DNA of 64,000 nucleotides from BAIKAL-G1 sp943370385 (GCA_943370385.1 CALRQT020000015.1:24338-88337); one strand, 5' to 3'; positions 26,488 to 35,175 are shown, numbered from the stretch's first letter. A program made the numbers and translations. The notes: generated by a model not told the origin, from the letters alone.

Positions 26488-26853
26488 ATGATTCAGCAGG
26501 AAACCTACTTAAACGTCGCTGATAACAGCGGCGCTAAGCGCATCCAATGCATCCGGGTGCTCGGCACCAACCGGCGCTATGCCCACGTCGGTGACGTGAT
26601 CGTGGCCGCCGTCAAAGACGCCATGCCCAACATGGGCGTCAAGAAGTCCGATGTGGTCAAGGCCGTTGTGGTGCGCACCCGCGCCACCCTGCGCCGCGAC
26701 ACCGGCAACTCGATCCGGTTTGACGACAACGCCGCCGTGATCCTGGGCAACGACAACAACCCCAAGGGCACCCGCGTGTTCGGTCCCGTCGCCCGTGAAC
26801 TGCGGGAGCGGAACTTCACCAAGATCGTGTCCCTCGCTCCCGAGGTGATCTGA
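26488..26853 (+). CDS. rplN: 50S ribosomal protein L14
   Basis: A 121-residue L14, part of the intersubunit bridge. The start ATG 26488 (MIQQETYLNVADNSGAKR) matches the family exactly and follows GAGGAG; a longer in-frame reading runs into rpsQ and is rejected. The C-terminal LRERNFTKIVSLAPEVI is typical. Confidence 0.98.
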   Translation: MIQQETYLNVADNSGAKRIQCIRVLGTNRRYAHVGDVIVAAVKDAMPNMGVKKSDVVKAVVVRTRATLRRDTGNSIRFDDNAAVILGNDNNPKGTRVFGPVARELRERNFTKIVSLAPEVI

Positions 26854-26855
26854 CC

Positions 26856-27212
26856 ATGGCAACCGCAACCCCCCAGGCCAAGCCCACCACGCGCATCAAG
26901 ATGCGCGTCAAAAAGGGCGACACCGTCCAAGTGATCAGCGGCAAGGACAAGGGCAAGACCGGTGAGGTCCTGCGCACCCTGCCCACGGAAAACCGGGTGA
27001 TCGTGCAGGGCATCAACCTGCGCACCCGCCATGTCAAGCCAACGCAAGAAGGTGAGACAGGCCGCATCGTCACCGAGGAAGCCTCGCTGCACGCCTCCAA
27101 TGTGATGTTGTATTCCACCGATAAAAAGGTGGCCAGCCGCGTCGAGATCGTTGTCAACCCAGACGGCACCAAACAGCGCCGCCTCAAGAAAACCGGTGAA
27201 CTGCTCCCTTGA
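26856..27212 (+). CDS. rplX: 50S ribosomal protein L24
   Basis: A 118-residue L24 with the KOW motif (KKGDTVQVISGKDKGKTGEV) that initiates 50S assembly. It lies two bases after rplN. The first ~14 residues are a short extension before the conserved IKMRVKKGD. A 92-base gap without a visible signal separates it from rplE. Confidence 0.97.
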   Translation: MATATPQAKPTTRIKMRVKKGDTVQVISGKDKGKTGEVLRTLPTENRVIVQGINLRTRHVKPTQEGETGRIVTEEASLHASNVMLYSTDKKVASRVEIVVNPDGTKQRRLKKTGELLP

Positions 27213-27304
27213 GCAGCCCCCGCGTTTTGTCCCATTCCCCATCCCCTGACCCGATCCCGTCCGCCTTCTGACAACGCCCAGAAGCGCACCCCCTTCCCCC
27301 CGCC

Positions 27305-27844
27305 ATGTCCCTCAAACAGAGCTATCGGGAGACGATCCAGCCCAAGTTGCTGAAAGATCTCAATCTCTCGAACGTCCACGAAGTCCCGAAGGTGCTCAAG
27401 GTCACCATCAACCGGGGCCTAGGTGAGGCCGCCCAGAACGCCAAGGCGCTCGAGGCCTCGATCCAGGAAATCGCCACGATCACCGGCCAAAAGGCCCTGG
27501 TGACCCGGGCGAAGAAAGCCATCGCCGGTTTCAAGATCCGTGCCGGCATGCCCATCGGCGTTGCTGTCACCCTTCGCGGCGACCGCATGTATGCCTTCCT
27601 GGAGCGCCTGATCAACCTGGCCCTGCCCCGCATCCGTGACTTCCGCGGCGTCAGCCCGAAAAGCTTTGACGGCCGGGGGAACTACACCCTGGGTGTCCGC
27701 GAGCAAATCATCTTTCCGGAGATCTCCTTCGACAAGATTGACGCCATCCGGGGCATGGACATCACCATCGTGACCAGTGCCCGTAACGACGAAGAGGGCC
27801 GGGCCCTCCTCCGCGAGATGGGAATGCCGTTCCGCAGCAACTGA
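27305..27844 (+). CDS. rplE: 50S ribosomal protein L5
   Basis: A 179-residue L5, a 5S rRNA-binding protein of the central protuberance. Conserved blocks are NVHEVPKVLKVTINRGLGEA, GQKALVTRAKKAIAGFKIR and FRGVSPKSFDGRGNYTLGVREQIIFPEI. rpsN (S14), which follows rplE in many bacteria, is absent here, as is normal for cyanobacteria. Confidence 0.98.
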   Translation: MSLKQSYRETIQPKLLKDLNLSNVHEVPKVLKVTINRGLGEAAQNAKALEASIQEIATITGQKALVTRAKKAIAGFKIRAGMPIGVAVTLRGDRMYAFLERLINLALPRIRDFRGVSPKSFDGRGNYTLGVREQIIFPEISFDKIDAIRGMDITIVTSARNDEEGRALLREMGMPFRSN

Positions 27845-27864
27845 GCCCTCCTCGGACCCGACCC

Positions 27865-28266
27865 ATGGCCAACCACGACCCAATTTCAGACATGCTCACT
27901 CGCATTCGCAATGCGAGTGAGAAGCGCCACCAGACCACCAAGGTGCCTGCCTCGCGCATGGCCCGCAGCATTGCCAAAGTGCTGCAGCAGGAGGGATTCA
28001 TCAGCGACATCTCCGAAGAAGGAGAAGGCGTGCTGACCACCCTCGTGCTTGGTCTCAAGTACAGCGGCAAACACCGCCTGCCGACCATCCGTTCCGTGCA
28101 ACGGGTGAGCAAGCCCGGGCTGCGGATTTACAAGAACACCCGCCAGCTCCCCAAAGTGCTGGGCGGTCTCGGTGTTGCCATCATCTCCACCTCCAAAGGT
28201 GTGATGAGCGACCGTGACGCCCGCAAGCAGGGCGTGGGCGGCGAAGTGCTCTGCTACGTCTACTGA
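27865..28266 (+). CDS. rpsH: 30S ribosomal protein S8
   Basis: A 133-residue S8, a primary binder of the 16S central domain. It begins MANHDPISDMLTRIRNAS and ends with STSKGVMSDRDARKQGVGGEVLCYVY, matching the family. In enterobacteria S8 represses the spc operon; no equivalent leader structure was identified. Confidence 0.98.
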   Translation: MANHDPISDMLTRIRNASEKRHQTTKVPASRMARSIAKVLQQEGFISDISEEGEGVLTTLVLGLKYSGKHRLPTIRSVQRVSKPGLRIYKNTRQLPKVLGGLGVAIISTSKGVMSDRDARKQGVGGEVLCYVY

Positions 28267-28280
28267 TCTGGGAGGTTTCC

Positions 28281-28820
28281 ATGTCTCGTATTGGTAAAGC
28301 ACCAATTTCTGTTCCCGATAAGGTCAGCGTCAGCCTCAACGGCCTCGCTGTCACCGTGAAGGGCCCCAAAGGGGAATTAAGCCGCACACTGCCCGAAGGC
28401 GTGAGCGTTGCCCAGGACGGCAACACCATCGTGGTGAGCCCGACTAGCAGCAACCGCCGCTCGCGCGAGCGCCATGGCCTCTGCCGCACCCTCGTGGCCA
28501 ACATGGTCGAAGGGGTGAGCCAGGGCTTCACCCGCAAGCTCGAGATCGTCGGCGTGGGCTACCGCGCCGCCCTTCAGGGCAAAAAGCTGGTGGTGAGCGC
28601 CGGTTACAGCCATCAGGTCGAGATGGATCCCCCCGCCGGCATCACCTTCGCCGTCGATGGCAACACCACGGTGTTGGTGTCTGGCGCCGACAAGGAGATC
28701 GTGGGCAACGAAGCCGCCAAGGTGCGGGCCATTCGTCCCCCTGAGCCCTACAAGGGCAAGGGCATCAAGTACGAAGGCGAGAAGATTCTCCGCAAAGCCG
28801 GCAAGACCGGTAAGAAATGA
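28281..28820 (+). CDS. rplF: 50S ribosomal protein L6
   Basis: A 179-residue L6 near the factor-binding site. It begins MSRIGKAPISVPDKV, has VEGVSQGFTRKLEIVGVGYRA, and the signature PPEPYKGKGIKYEGE near the C-terminus. GGGAGG lies at a good distance before the start. Confidence 0.98.
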   Translation: MSRIGKAPISVPDKVSVSLNGLAVTVKGPKGELSRTLPEGVSVAQDGNTIVVSPTSSNRRSRERHGLCRTLVANMVEGVSQGFTRKLEIVGVGYRAALQGKKLVVSAGYSHQVEMDPPAGITFAVDGNTTVLVSGADKEIVGNEAAKVRAIRPPEPYKGKGIKYEGEKILRKAGKTGKK

Positions 28821-28852
28821 GATCTGCCTGATCGCCGTTACCCTGCATCCCC

Positions 28853-29218
28853 ATGGCCACCCTTTCCCGCAAACAGCAGACCCAGAAGCGTCACCGTCGC
28901 CTGCGCCGCCACCTCAACGGCAGCGCCGAGCGTCCACGCCTGGCTGTGTTCCGCTCCAACAACCACATCTACGCCCAGCTCATCGACGACGACGCCCAGA
29001 GCACAATCTGCTCCGCGTCGACCCTCGACAAGGATCTGCGCGTCACGGTCAAAACCGGTGCCACCTGCGATGCCTCCGTGGCCGTCGGCGAACTGGTTGC
29101 CCAGCGCGCCCTCGCCAAGGGCATCCAGCAGGTGGTCTTCGATCGAGGCGGCAACCTGTACCACGGCCGGGTCAAGGCCCTGGCTGACGCCGCCCGGGAA
29201 GCGGGCCTTCAGTTCTGA
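28853..29218 (+). CDS. rplR: 50S ribosomal protein L18
   Basis: A 121-residue L18 that binds 5S rRNA with L5. Recognised by RHRRLRRHLNGSAERPRLAVFRSNNHIYAQLIDD and the C-terminal VVFDRGGNLYHGRVKALADAAREAGLQF. rpsE follows after 14 bases. Confidence 0.97.
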   Translation: MATLSRKQQTQKRHRRLRRHLNGSAERPRLAVFRSNNHIYAQLIDDDAQSTICSASTLDKDLRVTVKTGATCDASVAVGELVAQRALAKGIQQVVFDRGGNLYHGRVKALADAAREAGLQF

Positions 29219-29232
29219 TCCCTGCTCTCACC

Positions 29233-29907
29233 ATGACCGAAACCAACGATCAAATCCAGTCCAGCGACATTCCGGCGGCGTCCGACGTGCCCGCAGCAGC
29301 CGAGGGTCAACCGACCCGCGGTGGCGGTGGTGGCGGCGGCGGCCGTGGCGGTGAAGGCAAGGGCGGCGGCGACCGCCGCGGCGGTGGCGGCCGCGGCCGC
29401 GACAACCGCCGGGGCCAGGAGCGTGACTCCGAATGGCAGGAACGGGTGGTGCAAATCCGCCGCGTCTCCAAGACCGTCAAAGGCGGTAAAAAAATGAGCT
29501 TCCGAGCCATCGTTGTCGTCGGCAACGAGCGCGGCCAGGTGGGCGTCGGTGTGGGCAAGGCCGGTGATGTGATCGGAGCCGTCCGCAAGGGCGTCGCCGA
29601 TGGCAAAAAGCACCTGGTCAAGGTGCCCCTCACCCGCCACAGCTCGATCCCCACCCTCAGCAATGGCCGCGATGGCGCCGCCAGCGTCCTGATCCGTCCG
29701 GCTGCCCCTGGTACCGGGGTGATCGCGGGTGGCTCGATTCGCACGGTGCTGGAGCTCGCCGGCATCAAAAACGTGCTGGCCAAGCGCCTCGGCTCGAAAA
29801 CGCCACTAAACAATGCCCGCGCCGCCATGGAAGCCCTCCAGGGGCTGCGCACCCACAAGGAAACCGCCAAGGAGCGGGGCATTTCCCTTGAGCAGATCTA
29901 CTCCTGA
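29233..29907 (+). CDS. rpsE: 30S ribosomal protein S5 with Gly/Arg-rich N-terminal extension
   Basis: A 224-residue S5, important for decoding accuracy. The conserved body starts at WQERVVQIRRVSKTVKGGKKMSF and ends in RTHKETAKERGI. In front is an extension of about 60 residues: an acidic start, then a glycine/arginine-rich stretch with runs of GGGG and RGG-type elements (about residues 35-62). Ordinary S5 proteins are ~165 residues. rpmD (L30) is absent after it, as usual in cyanobacteria. Confidence 0.97.
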   Translation: MTETNDQIQSSDIPAASDVPAAAEGQPTRGGGGGGGGRGGEGKGGGDRRGGGGRGRDNRRGQERDSEWQERVVQIRRVSKTVKGGKKMSFRAIVVVGNERGQVGVGVGKAGDVIGAVRKGVADGKKHLVKVPLTRHSSIPTLSNGRDGAASVLIRPAAPGTGVIAGGSIRTVLELAGIKNVLAKRLGSKTPLNNARAAMEALQGLRTHKETAKERGISLEQIYS

Positions 29908-29915
29908 GAACCGCC

Positions 29916-30368
29916 ATGACGCTTCGTCTTGAATCCCTCCAGCCCCAGGCTGGATCCCGTCGCCGCAAGACCCGCAAGGGCCGCGGCATCGCCGCCGGCC
30001 AGGGCGCCAGCTGTGGTTTCGGCATGCGCGGTCAGAAGTCCCGCTCGGGCCGTCCCACCCGCCCCGGTTTCGAGGGCGGCCAGATGCCCCTCTACCGGCG
30101 CGTGCCCAAGCTCAAGCACTTCACCCTGATCAACCCCAAGAACTTCACCGTCATCAACGTGGAGAACCTGGCTGATCTGGAGGCTGGCAGCACGGTCACC
30201 CTGGATTCCTTGGTGAAGGCCGGCATTGTCACCAGTCCCAAGTACCCGCTGAAGGTGCTTGGCAATGGCGACCTGGCCGTCAAGCTCACCGTTCAGGCGG
30301 CAGCCTTCACCGCCAGTGCCCGGGCCAAGATCGAAGCGGCCGGCGGCAGCTGCGACGTCACCGACTGA
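29916..30368 (+). CDS. rplO: 50S ribosomal protein L15
   Basis: A 150-residue L15, a late assembly organiser of the 50S subunit. It has SRRRKTRKGRGIAAGQGASCGFGMRGQKSRSG and FEGGQMPLYRRVPKLKHF. It is the last gene before a strong terminator that separates it from secY. Confidence 0.98.
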   Translation: MTLRLESLQPQAGSRRRKTRKGRGIAAGQGASCGFGMRGQKSRSGRPTRPGFEGGQMPLYRRVPKLKHFTLINPKNFTVINVENLADLEAGSTVTLDSLVKAGIVTSPKYPLKVLGNGDLAVKLTVQAAAFTASARAKIEAAGGSCDVTD

Positions 30369-30400
30369 TCCGCCTTTGGACGCCCTTTCCTAAGGTTTTT

Positions 30401-30441
30401 CCGTCTGCCATGCCCCTAGGGCCGGGCAGACGGTTTTTTTT
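30401..30441 (+). terminator. Strong intrinsic terminator between rplO and secY
   Basis: Arms CCGTCTGCC (30401-30409) and GGCAGACGG (30425-30433) pair perfectly and are followed by eight T. It lies 48 bases upstream of the secY start, inside an otherwise continuous operon, so it should attenuate secY and later genes or imply a new promoter. Confidence 0.85.
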
Positions 30442-30488
30442 CGCTTCCGCCCCTTCTCCCTCCCCCTTCCCCACCCCTTGTCGTCACC

Positions 30489-31808
30489 ATGCTCGTAAGC
30501 CGGGGCCGAAATCCCAGTGCCGGGGAAATCATCAGCCAACTGTTCCAGGCCAAGGCCCTGCGCGACCGGGTGCTGGTCACCCTGGGGCTGCTGCTGCTGG
30601 TGCGGCTGGGGATCTACATCCCCGTGCCCGGCATCGATCGCCTCGCCTTCCAGGACTTCATCGCCAAGGGCGGCCAACTGATTGGCTTCCTCGACATCTT
30701 CACCGGCGGCGGCATCTCCACCCTCGGGGTGTTCGGCCTGGGCATCCTGCCCTTCATCAACGCCTCGATCATCCTGCAGCTGCTCACGGCCGCCCTGCCC
30801 CAGCTGGAGGACCTCCAAAAGAATGAGGGCGAGGCCGGACGGCGCAAGATCGCCCAGATCACCCGCTATGTGGCCCTGGGCTGGGGCCTGCTGCAAAGCA
30901 TCGTGTTTGCCCTGATCCTGCGGCCCTATGCCTCCGCCGGCACCACCGACCTGGTGTTTGTGGTGCAGACCTCCCTGGCCCTGGTGACGGGTTCGATGGT
31001 GGTGATGTGGATCAGTGAGGTGATCACCGAACGGGGCATCGGCCAGGGGGCCTCCCTGGTGATCTTCGTCAACATCGTGGCCACCCTGCCCCAGGCCTTG
31101 GGCTCCACGATTGAACTGGCCCAGAGCGGCGACCGCAGCACCGTCGGCGGCATTGTGGTGCTTGTGATCGTGTTCCTGGTCACGATTGTGGGCATCATTT
31201 TTGTGCAGGAGGGCAACCGGCGCATCCCGATCATCAGCGCCAAACGCCAGGTGGGGGGCGCCAACCTGCTGGCCGCCCGCCAGAGCTACCTGCCGCTGAA
31301 GCTCAACGCCGGCGGCGTGATGCCGATCATCTTTGCCTCGGCGGTGGTGTTCCTGCCCCTGACGATCGCCAACATGACCAAGGCCCCCTGGTTGATCAAG
31401 GCGGCTGGCTACCTCAGCCCCAACAGCAGCACCCCCTGGCTCTATGCCCTGCTCTTCTTTGCCCTGATCTGCGGCTTTTCCTTCTTCTACGCCAGCCTGG
31501 CGGTCAACCCGATCGATATCGCCACCAACCTCAAGCGTTCCGGCGTCGCCGTGCCGGGGGTGCGACCCGGTTCGGCCACGGCCCTCTATCTCGGCAAGGT
31601 GCAGAACCGACTCACCCTGCTGGGGGGCCTGTTCCTGGGTGCCGTGGCGATCATCCCCTCGGCGGTTGAATCGGCCACCCAGGTGAAAACCTTCCAGGGC
31701 CTGGGGGCCACCTCCCTGCTGATCCTGGTGGGTGTGGCGATTGACACCGCCAAACAGGTGCAGACCTACGTGATCTCCCAGCGCTATGAGGGCATGGTGC
31801 GGCAGTGA
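30489..31808 (+). CDS. secY: Preprotein translocase subunit SecY
   Basis: The 439-residue channel subunit of SecYEG, in cytoplasmic and thylakoid membranes. Ten hydrophobic segments can be traced. Landmarks are RLGIYIPVPGID, the GGGISTLGVFGLGILPFINASIILQLL segment, ITERGIGQGASLVIF, and the C-terminal loop IATNLKRSGVAVPGVRPG that contacts SecA and ribosomes. It follows a terminator and precedes adk by 100 bases. Confidence 0.98.
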   Translation: MLVSRGRNPSAGEIISQLFQAKALRDRVLVTLGLLLLVRLGIYIPVPGIDRLAFQDFIAKGGQLIGFLDIFTGGGISTLGVFGLGILPFINASIILQLLTAALPQLEDLQKNEGEAGRRKIAQITRYVALGWGLLQSIVFALILRPYASAGTTDLVFVVQTSLALVTGSMVVMWISEVITERGIGQGASLVIFVNIVATLPQALGSTIELAQSGDRSTVGGIVVLVIVFLVTIVGIIFVQEGNRRIPIISAKRQVGGANLLAARQSYLPLKLNAGGVMPIIFASAVVFLPLTIANMTKAPWLIKAAGYLSPNSSTPWLYALLFFALICGFSFFYASLAVNPIDIATNLKRSGVAVPGVRPGSATALYLGKVQNRLTLLGGLFLGAVAIIPSAVESATQVKTFQGLGATSLLILVGVAIDTAKQVQTYVISQRYEGMVRQ

Positions 31809-31911
31809 GCCGGCCAGCGCCCCGATCCGCCCTTGAAACCGCTCCCGGGCCTGAGCCTGGGCTCCTGAGCCATCCCGGCCTGGCTCTCCCCCGTCCCTTC
31901 GCAAGCCCTTG

Positions 31912-32460
31912 ATGAAACAACGCCTTCTCTTCCTTGGCCCCCCCGGCGCCGGCAAGGGCACCCAGGCCGAGCGCCTGGCCGCCAGCCAAGGGCTCTTGCA
32001 CCTCTCCACCGGCGACCTGCTGCGGGCTGAGGTGGCCGCGGGCACGGAGCTGGGCCGCGAGGCGGAGGCGGTGATGGCCCGGGGCGAACTGGTGAGTGAT
32101 GGGCTGGTGCTGGCGATCGTGCGCAGCCGCCTGGAGGGCCACGGCGGCGGCTGGCTGCTGGATGGCTTTCCCCGCAACCTGGTGCAAGCCGAAGCCCTCA
32201 ACGCCCTCCTGGAGGAGCTGGCCCAGCAGATCGAGCTGGTGGTGCTGATGGAGCTCGACGACGACCTGCTGATCCAGCGCCTGCTGGGCCGGGGCCGGGC
32301 CGACGACAACGAGGCGGTGATCCGCCACCGGATGGAGGTGTACCGGCAGCAAACCGAGCCCCTGATCAGCTACTACCGCCAGCGCCAGCTGCTGGAACCG
32401 GTCGAGGCCTCCGGCAGCGTCGAGGCCATTGCAGCTCGGATCCAGGAGCTGACCCGTTGA
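31912..32460 (+). CDS. adk: Adenylate kinase
   Basis: A short-type adenylate kinase of 182 residues that interconverts AMP, ATP and ADP. The P-loop is GPPGAGKGTQ, followed by LHLSTGDLLRAE, LLDGFPRN and RADDN near the lid. The zinc-binding LID insertion of long forms is absent, as is usual in cyanobacteria. The start is ATG 31912; a TTG just before it is in frame but unlikely. Standard position after secY. Confidence 0.97.
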   Translation: MKQRLLFLGPPGAGKGTQAERLAASQGLLHLSTGDLLRAEVAAGTELGREAEAVMARGELVSDGLVLAIVRSRLEGHGGGWLLDGFPRNLVQAEALNALLEELAQQIELVVLMELDDDLLIQRLLGRGRADDNEAVIRHRMEVYRQQTEPLISYYRQRQLLEPVEASGSVEAIAARIQELTR

Positions 32461-32505
32461 CCAATGTGGTAGGGTCGTCGTTTGGAAATTGGAGAGCCCA
32501 CACCC

Positions 32506-32619
32506 ATGAAGGTGCGTGCCTCGGTCAAGAAGATGTGCGACAAGTGCCGGGTGATCCGCCGCCATGGTCGGGTGATGGTGATCTGCACCAACCCCAAGCA
32601 CAAGCAGCGCCAGGGTTGA
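32506..32619 (+). CDS. rpmJ: 50S ribosomal protein L36
   Basis: A 37-residue protein beginning MKVRASVKKMCDKCRVIRRH and ending in CTNPKHKQRQG. The zinc ligands Cys11, Cys14, Cys27 and His32 of the C+ form are all present. It sits between adk and rpsM, the usual place; infA is not adjacent. Start ATG 32506 follows TTGGAGAG. Confidence 0.97.
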   Translation: MKVRASVKKMCDKCRVIRRHGRVMVICTNPKHKQRQG

Positions 32620-32793
32620 TCCAACCCTGAGTCCCTTGTCGTTCCATCCAACGCTCTGGATCCCTGTCTAAACGGCAGCCCCAGGCTCCCAAGTCGGCTC
32701 CGGCCCACCTGGGTTCGGTCCTGCACCTGCAGGCCCCGCTCCACGGTCCACTCAAGTCAGGCCCAATCGGGCCCCTGAGCTGAACCCACCCCC

Positions 32794-32842
32794 GCCCAAC
32801 CGCCTCCGGTTGGGCCCCAACTGCCCAACTGATCGTTTTTTC
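32794..32842 (+). promoter_or_regulatory. Leader hairpin and T run upstream of rpsM
   Basis: A perfect 9-bp stem, GCCCAACCG (32794-32802) and CGGTTGGGC (32807-32815) with loop CCTC, lies 28 bases before the rpsM GTG, and a run of six T ends two bases before the start. This could be an attenuator or a structure that masks translation initiation of rpsM. Confidence 0.4.
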
Positions 32843-33208
32843 GTGGCTCGGATCGCCGGTGTCGACATTCCTCGTGACAAGAGGATCGAGATTGCTCTCA
32901 CCTACGTGTATGGCATCGGGTTGACCCGGGCCCAGAAAATCATTGCCAAGTCAGGCGTGAACCCGGACATCCGGGTCAAGGATCTGGAGGACGCCGACGT
33001 GCAGAAACTGCGCGCCGCCGTCGAAAGCTTCACCCTGGAAGGCGACCTGCGCCGCCAGGAGGGCATGGCCCTCAAGCGCCTCCAGGACATCGGCTGCGTC
33101 CGTGGTCGTCGCCATCGGGCCGGCCTGCCGGTTCGGGGCCAACGCACCCGCACCAATGCCCGCACCCGCCGCGGTGCCCGCAAAACCGTGGCTGGCAAGA
33201 AGAAATAG
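32843..33208 (+). CDS. rpsM: 30S ribosomal protein S13
   Basis: A 121-residue S13 of the 30S head, contacting tRNA and L5. It starts at GTG 32843 (VARIAGVDIPRDKRIEIALTYVYGIG) and ends with RGQRTRTNARTRRGARKTVAGKKK. An upstream in-frame ATG would add eleven non-family residues. There is no visible Shine-Dalgarno; a stable hairpin and T run lie just ahead. Confidence 0.97.
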   Translation: MARIAGVDIPRDKRIEIALTYVYGIGLTRAQKIIAKSGVNPDIRVKDLEDADVQKLRAAVESFTLEGDLRRQEGMALKRLQDIGCVRGRRHRAGLPVRGQRTRTNARTRRGARKTVAGKKK

Positions 33209-33265
33209 GCCGCCCACTGAGCCCCATCGAGCGGCTCCTCTCCCGACTCCCCTACCCCCAGGTCC

Positions 33266-33658
33266 ATGGCCAAGCCAGCCAAAAAATCAGGCGCGAAGAA
33301 GACCAAGCGCAACGTGCCCAACGGTGTCGCCCACATCCAGAGCACCTTCAACAACACGATCGTGTCGATCACCGACACGGCCGGTGAGGTGATCTCCTGG
33401 TCCTCGGCCGGCGCCAGTGGCTTCAAAGGGGCCCGTAAAGGCACCCCCTTCGCGGCCCAAACGGCGGCGGAAGCCGCCGGTCGTCGCGCCCTGGAACAGG
33501 GCATGCGCCAGATCGAAGTGCTGGTGCGGGGCCCCGGCTCCGGCCGTGAAACGGCGATCCGCGCCCTGCAGGTGGCCGGCCTGGAAATCACCCTGATCCG
33601 GGATGTCACGCCGCTGCCCCACAACGGTTGCCGCCGCGCCAAGCGTCGCCGGGTCTGA
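33266..33658 (+). CDS. rpsK: 30S ribosomal protein S11
   Basis: A 130-residue S11 of the platform. Conserved blocks are GVAHIQSTFNNTIVSITDTAGEV, GFKGARKGTPFAAQTAAE and DVTPLPHNGCRRAKRRRV. It lies between rpsM and rpoA, the standard alpha-operon order. Confidence 0.98.
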   Translation: MAKPAKKSGAKKTKRNVPNGVAHIQSTFNNTIVSITDTAGEVISWSSAGASGFKGARKGTPFAAQTAAEAAGRRALEQGMRQIEVLVRGPGSGRETAIRALQVAGLEITLIRDVTPLPHNGCRRAKRRRV

Positions 33659-33717
33659 TCCAGACCGGCGCCCCAGGCCCCAGGCGGGCCCAATTCTTTC
33701 CTTTTGAGCCTCAGACC

Positions 33718-34656
33718 GTGCTGCAGTATCAGATTGATCGGGTCGAGCACCAGATCGCCGAAGACCGTTCCCAAACGGGCGTGTTCGTGATCGGGCCCCT
33801 CGATCGGGGCCAGGCCATCACCCTGGGCAACTCCCTGCGGCGGGTGCTGATGGGCTCCCTCGAGGGCAGCGCCATTACGGCGGTGCGCATTGCCGGGGTT
33901 AACCACGAATACGCCACCGTGCCGGGCGTCCGCGAGGACGTGCTCGACATCCTGCTCAACTGCAAGGAAGTGGCCGTCAACAGCCGCAACCGCGAGCTTG
34001 AGATCGGCCGGCTGGTCGTCACCGGTCCTGCCACCGTCACGGCCTCCCACCTGCAGTTTTCCTCCCAGGTTCAGGTGATCGACGGCAACCGGCCGATCGC
34101 CACCGTGGCCGAAGGCTTCGGTCTGGAGCTCGAGGTCCATGTGGAGCGGGGCGTCGGCTACCGCCCCGTGGATCGCCGCCACGAGGACAGCAGCGCCATC
34201 GACCTGCTCCAGATCGATGCGGTGTTCATGCCCGTGCGCCGGGTCAACTACACGGTGGATGAAACCGCCGTGGGTGAAGGCGGCTCGGCCCGCGAGCGCC
34301 TGCGCCTGGAAATCCAAACCGATGGCTCCGTCACCCCTGACGACGCCATGGCCCAGGCCGCTAACCAGCTGATCGCCCTGTTCCAGCCCCTCGCCAGCCT
34401 CACCATGGCTGACGAACCCGGCCTGGAGCCCGAGCCTTCGGCTGAGGCCCAGATCCCCCTGGAGGAGCTCAACCTGTCGGTGCGCGCCTACAACTGCCTC
34501 AAGCGGGCCCAGGTGAATTCCGTCTCCGACCTGATGGGCTTCAGCTACGAAGACCTGCTCGAGATCAAGAACTTCGGTTCCAAGTCGGCCGACGAGGTGA
34601 TCGAAGCCCTCGAGCGCATCGGCATCTCCCTGCCCCAGAGCCGCACCACCGCCTGA
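33718..34656 (+). CDS. rpoA: RNA polymerase subunit alpha
   Basis: The 312-residue alpha subunit. The N-terminal dimerisation and assembly domain begins LQYQIDRVEHQIAEDRSQTGVFVIGPLDRGQAITLGNSLRRVL. A flexible acidic linker (about 225-240) leads to the C-terminal domain LNLSVRAYNCLKRAQVNSVSDL ending KSADEVIEALERIGISLP, which contacts UP elements and activators. GTG 33718 is chosen because upstream in-frame residues overlap rpsK and lack similarity. Confidence 0.98.
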   Translation: MLQYQIDRVEHQIAEDRSQTGVFVIGPLDRGQAITLGNSLRRVLMGSLEGSAITAVRIAGVNHEYATVPGVREDVLDILLNCKEVAVNSRNRELEIGRLVVTGPATVTASHLQFSSQVQVIDGNRPIATVAEGFGLELEVHVERGVGYRPVDRRHEDSSAIDLLQIDAVFMPVRRVNYTVDETAVGEGGSARERLRLEIQTDGSVTPDDAMAQAANQLIALFQPLASLTMADEPGLEPEPSAEAQIPLEELNLSVRAYNCLKRAQVNSVSDLMGFSYEDLLEIKNFGSKSADEVIEALERIGISLPQSRTTA

Positions 34657-34732
34657 TCGGCCAGCTCCGGCACCCCCTGCCGATCAGCCCTGAGCCGCAC
34701 CACCGCCCGAATCGCTTTCTCGCCCCAGACCC

Positions 34733-35083
34733 ATGCGCCACCAGTGCCGAGTCCCCATGTTGGGACGCCCCGCCGACCAACGCAAAGCCCTGCTGCGCGG
34801 TCTGGCCACCCAGCTGATCCGCGAAGGTCGCGTCACCACCACCAAAGCGCGGGCCAAGGCCCTGCGCGATGAGACGGAGCGCATGATCACCCTGGCCAAG
34901 GACGGCACCCTGGCCGCCCGCCGCCGGGCGATTGGCTACATCTACGACAAGCAGCTGGTGCACGCCCTGTTTGACAAGGCCCAGGAGCGTTACGGCGACC
35001 GCAACGGCGGTTACACCCGCATCATCCGCACGGTGCCCCGCCGGGGCGACAACGCCGAGATGGCGATCATCGAGCTGGTCTGA
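34733..35083 (+). CDS. rplQ: 50S ribosomal protein L17
   Basis: A 116-residue L17 at the tunnel exit. It begins MRHQCRVPMLGRPADQRKALLRGLATQLI and ends YTRIIRTVPRRGDNAEMAIIELV. Last gene of the alpha-operon block; an inverted repeat CGCGGCAG/CTGCCGCG (35104-35147) lies between it and truA. Confidence 0.98.
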   Translation: MRHQCRVPMLGRPADQRKALLRGLATQLIREGRVTTTKARAKALRDETERMITLAKDGTLAARRRAIGYIYDKQLVHALFDKAQERYGDRNGGYTRIIRTVPRRGDNAEMAIIELV

Positions 35084-35175
35084 GTACCAGGCCCCCTCGC
35101 CCCCGCGGCAGCGGCCCCCGGTTTCTCCCCCCAACCCCTCTGCCGCGCTGGACTCACCTCCATCGCGGCTTTTTC

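Noticed and set aside
21606..35083. Apparent loss of rpsJ, rpsN, rpmD and infA from the ribosomal cluster
   Set aside because: As far as known, cyanobacteria carry rpsJ, rpsN and infA elsewhere and lack L30, so this is the normal arrangement.
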